Under the pieces are notes generated by a model. That model ran no database searches. It was not told where the DNA came from and saw only the letters and a program-made list of their open reading frames with translations. Below, piece by piece: positions 28,995 to 39,295 of a DNA stretch of 64,000 bases (its first letter is position 1; each line of letters opens with the position of its first letter). Made by a program: the position numbers and the translations under genes. The DNA comes from Vibrio anguillarum (lineage in GTDB: Bacteria; Pseudomonadota; Gammaproteobacteria; Enterobacterales; Vibrionaceae): assembly GCF_001989995.2 (NCBI RefSeq), contig NZ_JAHGUP010000029.1, forward strand, positions 28,798-92,797, in the 5' to 3' direction.

Positions 28995-29319
28995 AGTTAT
29001 CGTCTTCGATTAGCCATTTATTGCTGCATATTCTCGCATAGCTATGCAGTCATCGCCAAATTATCGTCCAAAAGTGTCTAAAAGGTCACTGTAAACTTTT
29101 ATGTAAAACTTTGGTCGAATGGCAACTTAACTCTTTGTCGGTAAAGATAAACAAGGTCATAATTGCCATCGGTGCTGTAGCACGATTTTAGCGAATTGCG
29201 CGAGGTCGCAAAGCTAGCGTTAATTGATTGTAATCATATTGTGATTGCTATAGTTTTCTAGCTTAAAAATACCCTACACAAAAACATTTATAAGAGATTT
29301 ATTCTCAAGGAGAACTACG
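28995..29319. promoter_or_regulatory. Divergent argR-mdh control region with FNR-like site
   Basis: TTGAT-TGTA-ATCAT at 29225-29238 matches the FNR half-sites at nine of ten positions. TATAGT at 29250-29255 is a likely mdh -10, which puts the palindrome over the -35 region, a repressing position; this fits the known drop of malate dehydrogenase without oxygen in E. coli (there through ArcA). On the argR side a palindrome GCATAGCTATGC (29036-29047) could be a weak ARG-type operator. GGAG at 29309-29312 is the mdh ribosome binding site. Confidence 0.45.
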
Positions 29320-30255
29320 ATGAAAGTAGCTGTTATTGGTGCCGCTGGTGGCATCGGTCAAGCCCTAGCACTTCTACTTAAAAACCATCTTCCTGCTGGT
29401 TCCGATCTGGCGCTGTATGACATCGCACCGGTGACTCCGGGCGTTGCTGCCGATCTAAGCCACATTCCTACTCCCGTATCGATCAAAGGCTATGCTGGCG
29501 AAGATCCAACACCTGCGCTTGAAGGTGCGGATGTAGTCCTTGTGTCTGCTGGTGTCGCTCGTAAGCCGGGTATGGATCGCGCGGATCTGTTTAATGTTAA
29601 CGCTGGCATTGTGAAAGCGTTGGCTGAAAAGATTGCGGTTGTCTGTCCGAAAGCCTGTGTGGGCATTATCACCAACCCTGTCAATACAACAGTACCTATT
29701 GCAGCGGAAGTCTTGAAAAAAGCAGGCGTTTACGACAAGCGTAAGCTATTTGGTGTGACAACGTTGGATGTGATCCGCTCAGAAACGTTTGTCGCGGCGC
29801 TAAAAGATAAAAACCCTAGCGAGATTATTGTGCCTGTGATTGGCGGCCACTCAGGCGTCACTATCCTTCCTTTGCTTTCGCAAATTGAAGGGGTTGAGTT
29901 CACGGCTGAAGAAGTGGAAGCCCTTACTAAGCGCATTCAAAACGCAGGCACCGAAGTGGTGGAAGCGAAGGCGGGTGGCGGCAGTGCAACACTGTCAATG
30001 GGTCAAGCGGCTTGCCGTTTTGGCTTATCATTAGTCAAAGCACTACAAGGTGAACCAGGTGTTGTGGAATGTGCCTACGTTGACGGTGGTAGTGAGCATG
30101 CTTCATTCTTTGCACAACCGATTAAACTCGGTAAAGAGGGTGTCGAAGAAGTGTTGAGCTATGGTGCATTGAGTGCCTATGAACAAGCTGCGTTAGATGG
30201 AATGCTGACAACACTGAAAGGTGATATTCAGCTAGGTGTTGATTTCGCCAAATAA
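29320..30255 (+). CDS. mdh: Malate dehydrogenase (NAD)
   Basis: 311-residue enzyme of the TCA cycle, oxidising malate to oxaloacetate with NAD. Nucleotide-binding [15 protein letters not shown] at the N-terminus, substrate Arg residues in [12 protein letters not shown], and the catalytic His in [11 protein letters not shown]. Length equals the enterobacterial enzyme. Single gene with its own terminator. Confidence 0.98.
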   Translation: MKVAVIGAAGGIGQALALLLKNHLPAGSDLALYDIAPVTPGVAADLSHIPTPVSIKGYAGEDPTPALEGADVVLVSAGVARKPGMDRADLFNVNAGIVKALAEKIAVVCPKACVGIITNPVNTTVPIAAEVLKKAGVYDKRKLFGVTTLDVIRSETFVAALKDKNPSEIIVPVIGGHSGVTILPLLSQIEGVEFTAEEVEALTKRIQNAGTEVVEAKAGGGSATLSMGQAACRFGLSLVKALQGEPGVVECAYVDGGSEHASFFAQPIKLGKEGVEEVLSYGALSAYEQAALDGMLTTLKGDIQLGVDFAK

Positions 30256-30275
30256 AGAATAACCTTATCTTATAC

Positions 30276-30310
30276 AAAAATGCCGCTTGCTCATCCAAGC
30301 GGCATTTTTT
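30276..30310 (+). terminator. Terminator after mdh
   Basis: Stem AAAATGCCGCTTG / CAAGCGGCATTTT with a short loop (CTCATC), followed by a T-run. Confidence 0.92.
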
Positions 30311-30454
30311 ATGGTTTTTACCAATATTTTTGTATGATGATGCTTTGAACTGTGTAATATGCGGTTTTTTTTACTGAGCAGTGCATTATTTTCGTCGTGA
30401 ACTTACAAACTTTTTGATCCCTAGCAATGAATTTGACTATTGACTCACTATCTC

Positions 30455-30470
30455 AGTGACCGCGATCACA
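30455..30470 (+). promoter_or_regulatory. CRP-like site upstream of arcD
   Basis: AGTGA-CCGCGA-TCACA: nine of ten matches to the CRP half-sites TGTGA-N6-TCACA, centred about 86 bases before the antiporter start codon. The gap 30311-30548 holds no other recognisable gene. Confidence 0.55.
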
Positions 30471-30548
30471 TAGGGATTGATGTCTGGTAAATATGTTCTC
30501 TAAAATAGCGCCTTCCTCTAATGTGTAAACACTCACTGGATAGTTCCC

Positions 30549-31955
30549 ATGGATAATAAGCTTGGTTTGGGCTCACTGACAGCACTGGTCATTGGTTCAA
30601 TGATTGGCGCTGGTGTTTTTAGCCTGCCACAAAACATGGCCTCAGTCGCCAGCCCTTTGGCGGTAATGATCGGTTGGGGGATCACCGGCGTTGGTATGAT
30701 CTTTCTTGCGCTCTCTTTTCAACAACTTGCCATTCATAAACCTCATATTAATAGTGGCGTATTTGGTTTTGCTCGAGAAGGATTTGGTGACTTTGCGGGT
30801 TTTTGTTCCGCATGGGGTTACTGGTTTAGCGCCATGGTGGCTAATGTCTCTTATCTGGTAATTGTTTTTAGTACCTTAGGCATGTTGTTTGATACACCAG
30901 ATAACGTGATGTTTGGGGCGGGTAATACGTGGCTTTCCATTGGGAGTGCATCGGTATTACTTTGGTTGGTGCATGCGTTGGTCAAAAAAGGAGTACAAAC
31001 GGCCGCATTCATTAATCTGATTACCACCTTTGCTAAAATGATCCCTCTCGTGTTGTTCATCATTTGTGCCGCTTTTGCTTTTTCTTGGGACAAATTCACA
31101 TTGGATTTTACAGGCTTACACTTCGGTGTTGGCCATGATCTGCTGGATCAAATAAAAAGCACCATGTTGATCACGGTATGGGTGTTCATCGGAATAGAGG
31201 GAGCGGTTGTTGTGTCAAGCCGCGCTCGCCACCGTGCTGATATCGGTAAAGCGACTATTCTCGGTTTGCTTACGGCGTTGACCATTTATGTATTGGTCAC
31301 CTTATTGTCGATGGGCGTGATTAAACCGGTTGAATTGGCGCAATATCAGAACCCTTCAATGGCCAAAGTGCTGACGACTATTCTTGGTCCTTGGGGTGAG
31401 TACATTATCGGTGTTGGCTTAATTATTTCGGTGTGCGGTGCTTTTCTTAGCTGGACGGTCCTGGCCTCCGAAGCGCCATTTTTATGTGCTAGAGATAAGA
31501 TGTTTCCTGCCATCTACGCCCAGCAAAACGAAGCGGGGAGCCCAGTAAAAGCGTTAACTCTAACCAATATTTGCATTCAGGTCTCACTGATTCTGGTGAT
31601 GTACGCAGGCAGTACCTACGATACGCTGCTGATCTTCGCTTCAGAAATGATCCTTGTTCCCTATTTTTTGATCGGTGCCTTTACGTTAAAGATCGCGATT
31701 GAACAGAAGAATAAAGGCAAACTTCTGGTGATAGGTTCTTGTGCCACCATTTATGGGATTTGGCTTTTGTATGCCTCTGGTTTGCACTATTTGATGCTCT
31801 CCGCGCTACTCTACTTACCTGGGCTCTATTTCTACATGAAAGCCAAACGAGAGCAGGGCATTGATCCTTTTCAAGGCAAAGAAAAGTTAGGAGCTTGTGC
31901 TTTAACGATCGTGGCTGTTTTTGCATTTGGCATGATTTGGCAAGGCGGGTTTTAA
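30549..31955 (+). CDS. arcD: Arginine/ornithine antiporter (APC family)
   Basis: 468-residue membrane protein with about 12 to 13 helices. The N-terminal signature LTALVIGSMIGAGVFSLPQN is that of basic amino-acid antiporters (ArcD/LysP-like APC). It would import arginine in exchange for ornithine and so feed the arginine deiminase pathway begun by arcA in this window. Exchange of other pairs (lysine/cadaverine, arginine/agmatine) cannot be excluded from sequence alone. Lies alone between two terminators. Confidence 0.85.
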   Translation: MDNKLGLGSLTALVIGSMIGAGVFSLPQNMASVASPLAVMIGWGITGVGMIFLALSFQQLAIHKPHINSGVFGFAREGFGDFAGFCSAWGYWFSAMVANVSYLVIVFSTLGMLFDTPDNVMFGAGNTWLSIGSASVLLWLVHALVKKGVQTAAFINLITTFAKMIPLVLFIICAAFAFSWDKFTLDFTGLHFGVGHDLLDQIKSTMLITVWVFIGIEGAVVVSSRARHRADIGKATILGLLTALTIYVLVTLLSMGVIKPVELAQYQNPSMAKVLTTILGPWGEYIIGVGLIISVCGAFLSWTVLASEAPFLCARDKMFPAIYAQQNEAGSPVKALTLTNICIQVSLILVMYAGSTYDTLLIFASEMILVPYFLIGAFTLKIAIEQKNKGKLLVIGSCATIYGIWLLYASGLHYLMLSALLYLPGLYFYMKAKREQGIDPFQGKEKLGACALTIVAVFAFGMIWQGGF

Positions 31956-31970
31956 ATAACGCTTAGAATC

Positions 31971-31999
31971 AAAAAGAGCCTCAATTGAGGCTCTTTTTG
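31971..31999. terminator. Bidirectional terminator between arcD and ispB
   Basis: AAAAAGAGCCTCAATTGAGGCTCTTTTT: perfect stem with A and T flanks, placed between convergent genes. Confidence 0.92.
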
Positions 32000-32052
32000 T
32001 AGCGGTGCATTTCTAGGCAAAGGTCGATTCTTCGTCCAAGCTAGCTGCTGTT

Positions 32053-33024
32053 CTACTTTGTCCTATTCACAGCCATATGAGCTAGAGCTATCAGTGCTTG
32101 TTTATATTCACTTTCTGGCAGGATAGACAGCTCATTGATCGCTTTATCGGCTTCTTTTAGCGCTTTGTTGGTTGTGTATTCAAGCGAGCCTGTCTGTTTC
32201 ATTGCCGCTAGAATCTCATCAAGCTGTTCCATGCCATTGGCTTTTTCGATGGCCTCACGGATCATCTCTTTTTGTTCGGGTGTACCATGCTGCATTGCGT
32301 ACAATAGAGGAAGTGTTGGTTTGCCTTCCGCTAAATCATCGCCCACATTTTTGCCCATTTCACTGCCATCAGAGGTGTAATCCATCACGTCATCAATGAG
32401 CTGGAAAGCTGTGCCAAGGTACTTACCATAGTTCTGTAGTGCCGTTTCAATTTCAGGAGAAGCGTTACTTAATATCGCACCAATCTGGGTCGCTGCTTCA
32501 AACAAACGCGCCGTTTTCGAGTAGATCACCTGTAGGTAATTTTCCTCGGTAGTGTTTGGATCATTACAGTTCATCAATTGTTGCACTTCGCCTTCAGCGA
32601 TAACGTTCACCGCATCGCTCATCAGCTCAAGGATCCTTAACGATCCTAGTGTAGTCATCATTTGGAAGGAACGCGTGTAGATGAAATCCCCCACTAACAC
32701 GCTCGCTGCATTGCCAAATGCCGCGTTCGCTGTTGCCTTGCCACGGCGCATATCCGACTCATCGACAACGTCGTCATGCAGCAAGGTTGCCGTGTGGAGG
32801 AATTCAATAAATGCAGCGGCAGTCGTGTGCGCTTCACCTTGATAACCAAGGGCTCGAGCCGACAAAATAGCCAGCAAAGGACGCAGGCGTTTCCCACCCC
32901 CGCTGACGATGTAGAATCCTAATTGATTGATTAAAGATACATCAGAGTTGAGCTGAGCTTGAATCGTTTCATTCACTTTTGCCATGTCATCGGCAGTAAG
33001 CGTTTGGATAGCTTTAAAATCCAT
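32053..33024 (-). CDS. ispB: Octaprenyl diphosphate synthase
   Basis: 323-residue trans-prenyltransferase making the C40 side chain of ubiquinone and menaquinone. First Asp-rich motif D84-D85-V-V-D88 and second DDVMD (in QLIDDVMDYTSD) are intact, as is the GGGKRLRPLL substrate motif. Divergent from rplU, the same arrangement as in E. coli. Confidence 0.97.
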   Translation of the reverse strand: MDFKAIQTLTADDMAKVNETIQAQLNSDVSLINQLGFYIVSGGGKRLRPLLAILSARALGYQGEAHTTAAAFIEFLHTATLLHDDVVDESDMRRGKATANAAFGNAASVLVGDFIYTRSFQMMTTLGSLRILELMSDAVNVIAEGEVQQLMNCNDPNTTEENYLQVIYSKTARLFEAATQIGAILSNASPEIETALQNYGKYLGTAFQLIDDVMDYTSDGSEMGKNVGDDLAEGKPTLPLLYAMQHGTPEQKEMIREAIEKANGMEQLDEILAAMKQTGSLEYTTNKALKEADKAINELSILPESEYKQALIALAHMAVNRTK

Positions 33025-33181
33025 GGTTAATCCGGCTGAAGTTAGAACCTATAAGGTGTTGTGTTCTTCTATAATTCTCGAATAATACACTAAAAAACGT
33101 TGATTAATACAAGGCTTAAAGGCATGATTGCGCCACTTTTCATTGGCGATTAGCTTTTCGCCAATTTTTTCAAAATATGGC

Positions 33182-33210
33182 TTGTCTTGGGGTACTCATT
33201 CGCGTAGAAT
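33182..33210 (+). promoter_or_regulatory. Promoter of rplU-rpmA
   Basis: TTGTCT (33182-33187), 17 bases, TAGAAT (33205-33210), followed by a GC-rich discriminator CTGCGCCC as in ribosomal genes under stringent control. The leader before rplU would be about 80 bases. Confidence 0.6.
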
Positions 33211-33296
33211 CTGCGCCCTATTGATGATTAGTTTAGCGCACACCCAAATTGCTCAAATAAAAAGCATACGGCTGTGCGGAAAGAGCGGAGTAAAAT

Positions 33297-33608
33297 ATGT
33301 ACGCTGTTTTCCAATCTGGTGGTAAACAACACCGTGTAAGCGAAGGTCAAACTCTTCGTTTAGAGAAATTAGACGTTGAAACTGGTGCAACTGTTGAATT
33401 TGATAAAGTTCTACTAGTTGCTAACGGTGAGCAAATCACTGTTGGGGCACCTCTTGTTGAAGGCGGTAAAATTACTGCTGAAGTAGTACAACACGGTCGT
33501 GGCGATAAAGTTAAAATCGTTAAGTTCCGTCGTCGTAAACACTCTCGTAAACAACAAGGCCACCGTCAGTGGTTCACTGAAGTGAAAATCACTGGCATCA
33601 ACGCTTAA
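33297..33608 (+). CDS. rplU: Ribosomal protein bL21
   Basis: 103-residue large-subunit protein, full length (begins [18 protein letters not shown]; basic segment [16 protein letters not shown] that binds 23S rRNA). Followed by rpmA after 21 bases. Confidence 0.98.
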   Translation: MYAVFQSGGKQHRVSEGQTLRLEKLDVETGATVEFDKVLLVANGEQITVGAPLVEGGKITAEVVQHGRGDKVKIVKFRRRKHSRKQQGHRQWFTEVKITGINA

Positions 33609-33629
33609 GTAATTTAGGAGAGTTTAACA

Positions 33630-33887
33630 ATGGCACACAAAAAAGCTGGCGGTTCTACTCGTAACGGCCGCGATTCAGAAAGCAAACGTCTTGGTGTTAA
33701 GCGTTTCGGTGGTGAATCTGTTCTTGCAGGTAACATCATCGTTCGTCAACGTGGTACTAAGTTCCACGCAGGCACTAACGTTGGTATCGGTAAAGACCAT
33801 ACTCTTTTCGCTCTTACTGAAGGTAAAGTGAAATTTGAAGTTAAAGGTCCTAAAAACCGTAAATTTGTTAGCATCGACGCTGAATAA
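33630..33887 (+). CDS. rpmA: Ribosomal protein bL27
   Basis: 85-residue large-subunit protein, full length (begins [16 protein letters not shown]). Its N-terminal tail reaches the peptidyl transferase centre. Ribosome binding site AGGAG at 33617-33621. Confidence 0.98.
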   Translation: MAHKKAGGSTRNGRDSESKRLGVKRFGGESVLAGNIIVRQRGTKFHAGTNVGIGKDHTLFALTEGKVKFEVKGPKNRKFVSIDAE

Positions 33888-33912
33888 ATTTATACCTAAC
33901 TGAACTCAAAAG

Positions 33913-33938
33913 CCCTGCCGTTACGGTGGGGTTTTTTA
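33913..33938 (+). terminator. Terminator after rpmA
   Basis: CCCTGCCG-TTA-CGGTGGGG stem (two G-T pairs) followed by TTTTTT. obg follows 170 bases later and probably has its own promoter or depends on read-through. Confidence 0.85.
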
Positions 33939-34105
33939 TTTATCAGCCGAACAGAAAAGAAGACACTCTAATCACTAGAGTTTCTCCTTATGTGTTCCAA
34001 TTGTGGATAAAACGAAGGATGATCACGGTCGATCCTGAATGTGTATCTGCTAGAATTTATATCATTGTGTGACAATGATATCGCAACGCAAAGAGCGTGG
34101 AGTAA

Positions 34106-35281
<1,176 letters not shown>

Positions 35282-35298
35282 TTTTCCTGAATTGATTG

Positions 35299-35326
35299 AG
35301 CCGCAATAATTATTGCGGCTTTTTTA
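35299..35326 (+). terminator. Terminator after obgE
   Basis: AGCCGCAATAATTATTGCGGCT perfect stem followed by TTTTTA. Confidence 0.93.
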
Positions 35327-35397
35327 TAGCTAAATCATATTTAAAGCACCCAATTTCGGGCACACTATTGGGCTTTTAGGACGTTCGGAAAGGAATC

Positions 35398-36159
35398 ATG
35401 ACATCCAAACAGAGGCTTGTTTCTCGATTGATCGCCCAAGCTGGGCAAATGTTGTTGGCTCATGGTGCGGAAAGTACACTGGTGGGCGATATTATGCGTC
35501 GCATGGGAGCGGCGTGTGGCATGAGTGAAGTGGAAGTATCGCTCTCGGCGAGTTCACTTGTGCTAACCACGGTTTACGATGGCCATTGCATTACGACTGC
35601 GCGCCGTTGTCCTGATCGTGGGATCAATATGCGGGTAGTGACGCAAGTCCAGCGCATCTGCATCATGATGGAAAAAGGGATTTTAGATTATTCCCTTGCG
35701 CAGAAAAAACTCAATCAAATCAGCCCTGAACGCTACAACCGTTGGTTGGTTGTGGTAATGATTGGTCTCTCTTGTGCTGCATTTGCTCGTTTAGCTGGCG
35801 GAGATTGGACGGTGTTTACGATGACGTTCATTGCTTCTGCGGCGGGTATGATTGTGCGCCAAGAGATTGGGCATCGCCAATTTAATCCGCTCGTCAACTT
35901 TACGGTGACCTCATTTGTCACTTCGATCATTTCAGCGCAAGCTATCATCTACCAGCTAGGCAATAAACCAACCATTGTGATGGCTTCTTCTGTACTGATG
36001 TTAGTCCCCGGTTTTCCTTTAATTAATGCGGTCGCGGATATGCTTAAAGGTTATATCAATATGGGTATTGCCCGTTTTGTGATGGCAAGTTTGCTTACGT
36101 TGGCAACGAGTTTGGGCATCGTTGCGGCGATGAGCGTGACGGGTGTATGGGGGTGGTAG
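35398..36159 (+). CDS. yjjP: Threonine/serine exporter subunit, YjjP family
   Basis: 253-residue protein: an N-terminal soluble ThrE domain of about 110 residues (AGQMLLAHGAESTLVGDIMRR, SLSASSLVLTT) and about five membrane helices (e.g. WLVVVMIGLSCAAFARLAGG). Together with YjjB it corresponds to the single-chain ThrE exporter; in E. coli YjjP/YjjB export succinate and possibly other organic acids. Its stop lies 2 bases before the likely yjjB ATG. Confidence 0.9.
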   Translation: MTSKQRLVSRLIAQAGQMLLAHGAESTLVGDIMRRMGAACGMSEVEVSLSASSLVLTTVYDGHCITTARRCPDRGINMRVVTQVQRICIMMEKGILDYSLAQKKLNQISPERYNRWLVVVMIGLSCAAFARLAGGDWTVFTMTFIASAAGMIVRQEIGHRQFNPLVNFTVTSFVTSIISAQAIIYQLGNKPTIVMASSVLMLVPGFPLINAVADMLKGYINMGIARFVMASLLTLATSLGIVAAMSVTGVWGW

Positions 36160-36161
36160 CG

Positions 36162-36635
36162 ATGGATTGGATGAATTTATTACTCGGTTTAGCCAATGAC
36201 ATGTTTTTTGCTGCAATCCCAGCCGTTGGTTTTGCTTTGGTGTTTAATGTTCCTGTACCAGCCCTAAAATATTGTGCGTTAGGTGGTGCGATTGGTCATG
36301 GCTCACGTTACTTAATGATGCAATTTGGAATTCCCATTGAGTGGGCGACTTTTTTTGCTGCAACTATCGTTGGAATGATTGGCGTGCGTTGGTCGCGTAA
36401 ATTTTTAGCTCACCCTAAAGTGTTTACGGTAGCGGCTTTGATCCCAATGGTTCCCGGGGTTTTTGCCTTTAAAGCGATGATTGCAATGGTTGAAATTAAC
36501 CATCTTGGTTTTACGCCAGAGCTGCTGGCGATACTGATGGATAATTTTTTAAAAGCGATGTTTATTATCGCGGGCTTAGCGGTTGGCCTTGCGGTTCCGG
36601 GTTTGTTATTCTATCGGCGCAAACCCATAGTGTAA
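36162..36635 (+). CDS. yjjB: Threonine/serine exporter subunit, YjjB family
   Basis: 157-residue polytopic protein, partner of YjjP. It closely follows E. coli YjjB in motifs (AIPAVGFALVFNVPV, GGAIGHGSRYL, WSRKFLAHPKVFTVAALIPM). Start ATG at 36162 gives the family length; an in-frame ATG at 36147 inside yjjP would add five residues. Confidence 0.92.
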   Translation: MDWMNLLLGLANDMFFAAIPAVGFALVFNVPVPALKYCALGGAIGHGSRYLMMQFGIPIEWATFFAATIVGMIGVRWSRKFLAHPKVFTVAALIPMVPGVFAFKAMIAMVEINHLGFTPELLAILMDNFLKAMFIIAGLAVGLAVPGLLFYRRKPIV

Positions 36636-36678
36636 GGGCATGGGCTATTTTTCGTGATGACACTTTAGGATCTTATTT

Positions 36679-37161
36679 ATGATCATCAGCATGATTGCCG
36701 CGATGGCAGACAACCGGATTATTGGTAAAGACAATCAAATGCCATGGCATTTACCAGCAGATTTTGCATGGTTTAAACGCTGTACGTTGGGCAAACCAGT
36801 GATCATGGGGCGAAAAACGTATGAGTCTATTGGTCGCCCGTTACCCGGTCGCCATAATATCGTGATCAGTCGTGATGCTTCATTGGCAATTGAAGGGGTG
36901 AGTATTGTCTCTTCGATTGAAGAAGCCATTGAGGTTGCGGGTCATGTGGATGAAGTGATGATCATTGGTGGCGGCTCTATCTATCAAGCCTGTATGCCAC
37001 AGGCCAATAAACTATACCTCACCTTTATTGAGTTAAATATTGAGGGAGATACACAATTTCCCGAGTGGGGGAGTGAGTGGCAAGAAGTTCATCGTGAAAT
37101 GTATCAAGCGGATGACAAAAATGCTCACAACATGCAGTTTGTGGTTTTTGATAAGCAATAG
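36679..37161 (+). CDS. folA: Dihydrofolate reductase
   Basis: 160-residue enzyme reducing dihydrofolate to tetrahydrofolate with NADPH; target of trimethoprim. Motifs: MIAAMADNRIIGKDNQMPWH with the active-site Asp in LPADFAWFK, GRKTYESIGRPLPGR, and VMIIGGGSIY. Chromosomal type, full length. Confidence 0.98.
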   Translation: MIISMIAAMADNRIIGKDNQMPWHLPADFAWFKRCTLGKPVIMGRKTYESIGRPLPGRHNIVISRDASLAIEGVSIVSSIEEAIEVAGHVDEVMIIGGGSIYQACMPQANKLYLTFIELNIEGDTQFPEWGSEWQEVHREMYQADDKNAHNMQFVVFDKQ

Positions 37162-37168
37162 AGGATTT

Positions 37169-37203
37169 CGGATCGATATTAAGCAACGATCCGGATCTTT
37201 TTA
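37169..37203. terminator. Terminator between folA and apaH
   Basis: Stem CGGATCG / CGATCCG followed after GATC by TTTTTATT, 8 bases after the folA stop and abutting the convergent apaH 3' end. Confidence 0.75.
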
Positions 37204-37207
37204 TTCG

Positions 37208-38023
37208 TTAGCCTTTATGGGTTAACGCTGGTTGAGTGAAGTAGTGTTTATCTTCCCAGCGTAGCATGGTCAAACATCCTCCCCACACACAGCCAGTATC
37301 AAGCCCTATCACTTCGTCGCTGCGGTAACCTTCTAACGCAGCCCAGTGGCCAAAGAGGACTGTTTTATCGAGTTTAAGGCGTTTGGGTAGGGCAAACCAC
37401 GGTAACAATTCTTCATCTTTTATTTCTTGAGGAGGAAGTTTGCACGCCATATCAAGACGCCCATCAGCAAAGCAAAAACGCATCCGAGTATAGGCATTGA
37501 TGGTATAGCGATAGCGGTCAATCCCTTCTAGCTTCGAGCTCCACATATCAGGTGTGTTGCTGTACATCTGCTCGATAAGCCAACGCCAACGATCGCTTTG
37601 CAAAATACTTTCGACTTCTTTTGCTGCTTGACGTGCAGTTTCAAGATCCCATAGAGGAGAAATCCCCGCATGGCACATGACAAAGTCAGCATGTTCAGCG
37701 AGGAGCGGTTGATGGCGCAACCAAGTGAGTAGCTCTGTTGCATCGTTCGCTTGTAATATGGGTAAGGTTTTATCACGAGGTTTACATGGGTGGATGCCCA
37801 GCGAGACGGCCAGTAGGTGAAGATCGTGATTGCCTAGAACGATGCGTGCCGAACTACCCAATTGTTTGATAAAACGTAGCGTTTCTAGAGATTTAGGGCC
37901 TCTTGCAACTAAGTCGCCAGCTACCCACAGTGTGTCTTGTTGTGGTTGGAATTGCACTTGAGCCAATAAACACTGTAGTTCATCAAAACAGCCTTGAATG
38001 TCGCCGACAATATAGTTCGCCAC
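37208..38023 (-). CDS. apaH: Diadenosine tetraphosphatase (symmetrical)
   Basis: 271-residue metallophosphatase splitting Ap4A into two ADP and, in E. coli, removing Np4 caps from RNA. Phosphatase motifs GDIQGC, GDLVARGPKS and GNHD near the N-terminus, and the GHWAALEGY segment typical of ApaH near residue 220. Last gene of the lptD-surA-pdxA-rsmA-apaG-apaH run, 11 bases after apaG. Confidence 0.97.
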   Translation of the reverse strand: MANYIVGDIQGCFDELQCLLAQVQFQPQQDTLWVAGDLVARGPKSLETLRFIKQLGSSARIVLGNHDLHLLAVSLGIHPCKPRDKTLPILQANDATELLTWLRHQPLLAEHADFVMCHAGISPLWDLETARQAAKEVESILQSDRWRWLIEQMYSNTPDMWSSKLEGIDRYRYTINAYTRMRFCFADGRLDMACKLPPQEIKDEELLPWFALPKRLKLDKTVLFGHWAALEGYRSDEVIGLDTGCVWGGCLTMLRWEDKHYFTQPALTHKG

Positions 38024-38034
38024 GGCTACCTCTT

Positions 38035-38415
38035 TTAATTTAAAACATTAGGAATAGCGAGACGAAACGGCTCAATTTCAACAATAAATTCAGCGTCCGA
38101 TTCATCTAACATAATGTAATGACCTTGCATCACACCGACTGGCGTTTCCAACGCCGTACCACTGTTATAGCGGTACTCATCATTGGGCAAGATAATCGGT
38201 TGTTCCCCGACCACGCCATCACCTTCCACAGACATCTGTTTGCCATTCGCATCGGTAATTAACCAACGGCGGCTCATCAGCTGTACCTGCTGGTTGCTGA
38301 GGTTACGGATGGTGATCACATAGGCAAAGATATAGCGGTGTAAATCGGGATTGGACTGCTCGGGGAGATACTGGGTATGGACTTGGATTTTGATACAAGG
38401 TTCAGATATATCCAT
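38035..38415 (-). CDS. apaG: ApaG (Co2+/Mg2+ efflux-linked protein)
   Basis: 126-residue single-domain protein of the DUF525 (fibronectin-like) family, with the core [21 protein letters not shown], and [15 protein letters not shown]. Linked to cobalt and magnesium resistance in Salmonella; biochemical role unclear. Placed between rsmA and apaH as in enterobacteria. Confidence 0.95.
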   Translation of the reverse strand: MDISEPCIKIQVHTQYLPEQSNPDLHRYIFAYVITIRNLSNQQVQLMSRRWLITDANGKQMSVEGDGVVGEQPIILPNDEYRYNSGTALETPVGVMQGHYIMLDESDAEFIVEIEPFRLAIPNVLN

Positions 38416-38437
38416 GTTAACTCCTTGTTTTTATAGA

Positions 38438-38468
38438 TGAGCGATAGACATTGGCCGTTTATCGCTCA
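38438..38468 (-). terminator. Hairpin between rsmA and apaG
   Basis: 9-bp stem TGAGCGATA / TATCGCTCA with a 13-base loop, in the 60-base gap between rsmA and apaG. No U-run on the minus strand, so attenuation or mRNA processing is more likely than full termination. Confidence 0.5.
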
Positions 38469-38475
38469 ATCATTA

Positions 38476-39282
38476 TTAGGCGTGATGAGCGTCTAACCAG
38501 TTTGCCATAGCAACAAACTGTTCAAGTGTTAGGTTTTCCGGGCGCATGCCAGGGTTGACCCCAAGTTCTTCTAGCGTTTCCACCTCAATCAAACCTTTGT
38601 AGCAGTTGCGTACGGTTTTACGACGTTGGTTAAAACCATCTCGGCAGACACGCTCTAACCATTTCATGTTTGTCGTGGGATGCGGCAGTACTTCATAAGG
38701 CACCAAACGCACCACGGCTGAATCAACTTTCGGTGGCGGTACAAAGGCCGTTGGCGGAACTTCCAACACAGGAACCACTTTGCAGAAATACTGCGTCATA
38801 ACCGTTAAGCGCCCGTAAGCTTTACTGCCGGGACCGGCAGCTAAACGGTTGACCACTTCTTTTTGCAGCATGAAGTGCATATCTTGAATATCTTTATGAA
38901 ATTCAAATAAGTGGAACATTAATGGCGTTGAAATGTTGTATGGCAAGTTGCCGAAAATGCGCAGTTTATTATTCGGCTTCACCAACTGCGTGAAGTCAAA
39001 GCGCATCGCATCGCCTTCGTGAATCGTCAATTTACTCGATAATTCTGGGTGGTTGTGCAGGCGCTCAGCTAAGTCACGGTCTAGCTCAATAACAGTGAAT
39101 TTATCCACTTCGCGGCCGACTGGCTCAGTTATCGCTCCAAGACCGGGGCCGATCTCAACTAAATTTTGTCCCGGACGAGGGTTAATCGCAGAGACGATGC
39201 CATCAATAATGTATGGATCGTTTAGGAAGTTTTGACCAAAACGTTTACGCGCTTTGTGCCCTAAGTGGACATCATTTCTCAT
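38476..39282 (-). CDS. rsmA: 16S rRNA dimethyladenosine transferase RsmA (KsgA)
   Basis: 268-residue methyltransferase that dimethylates two adjacent adenines near the 3' end of 16S rRNA during 30S assembly. SAM motif [11 protein letters not shown] and catalytic motif GNLPYNIST are intact. KsgA loss gives kasugamycin resistance. 13 bases after pdxA. Confidence 0.97.
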   Translation of the reverse strand: MRNDVHLGHKARKRFGQNFLNDPYIIDGIVSAINPRPGQNLVEIGPGLGAITEPVGREVDKFTVIELDRDLAERLHNHPELSSKLTIHEGDAMRFDFTQLVKPNNKLRIFGNLPYNISTPLMFHLFEFHKDIQDMHFMLQKEVVNRLAAGPGSKAYGRLTVMTQYFCKVVPVLEVPPTAFVPPPKVDSAVVRLVPYEVLPHPTTNMKWLERVCRDGFNQRRKTVRNCYKGLIEVETLEELGVNPGMRPENLTLEQFVAMANWLDAHHA

Positions 39283-39295
39283 AGTTTTCTCGAAA

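Noticed and set aside
29023..29050. Tandem ARG boxes before argR
   Set aside because: A palindrome GCATAGCTATGC is present, but a second box at the 21-base spacing is not; mentioned only as a weak possible operator.
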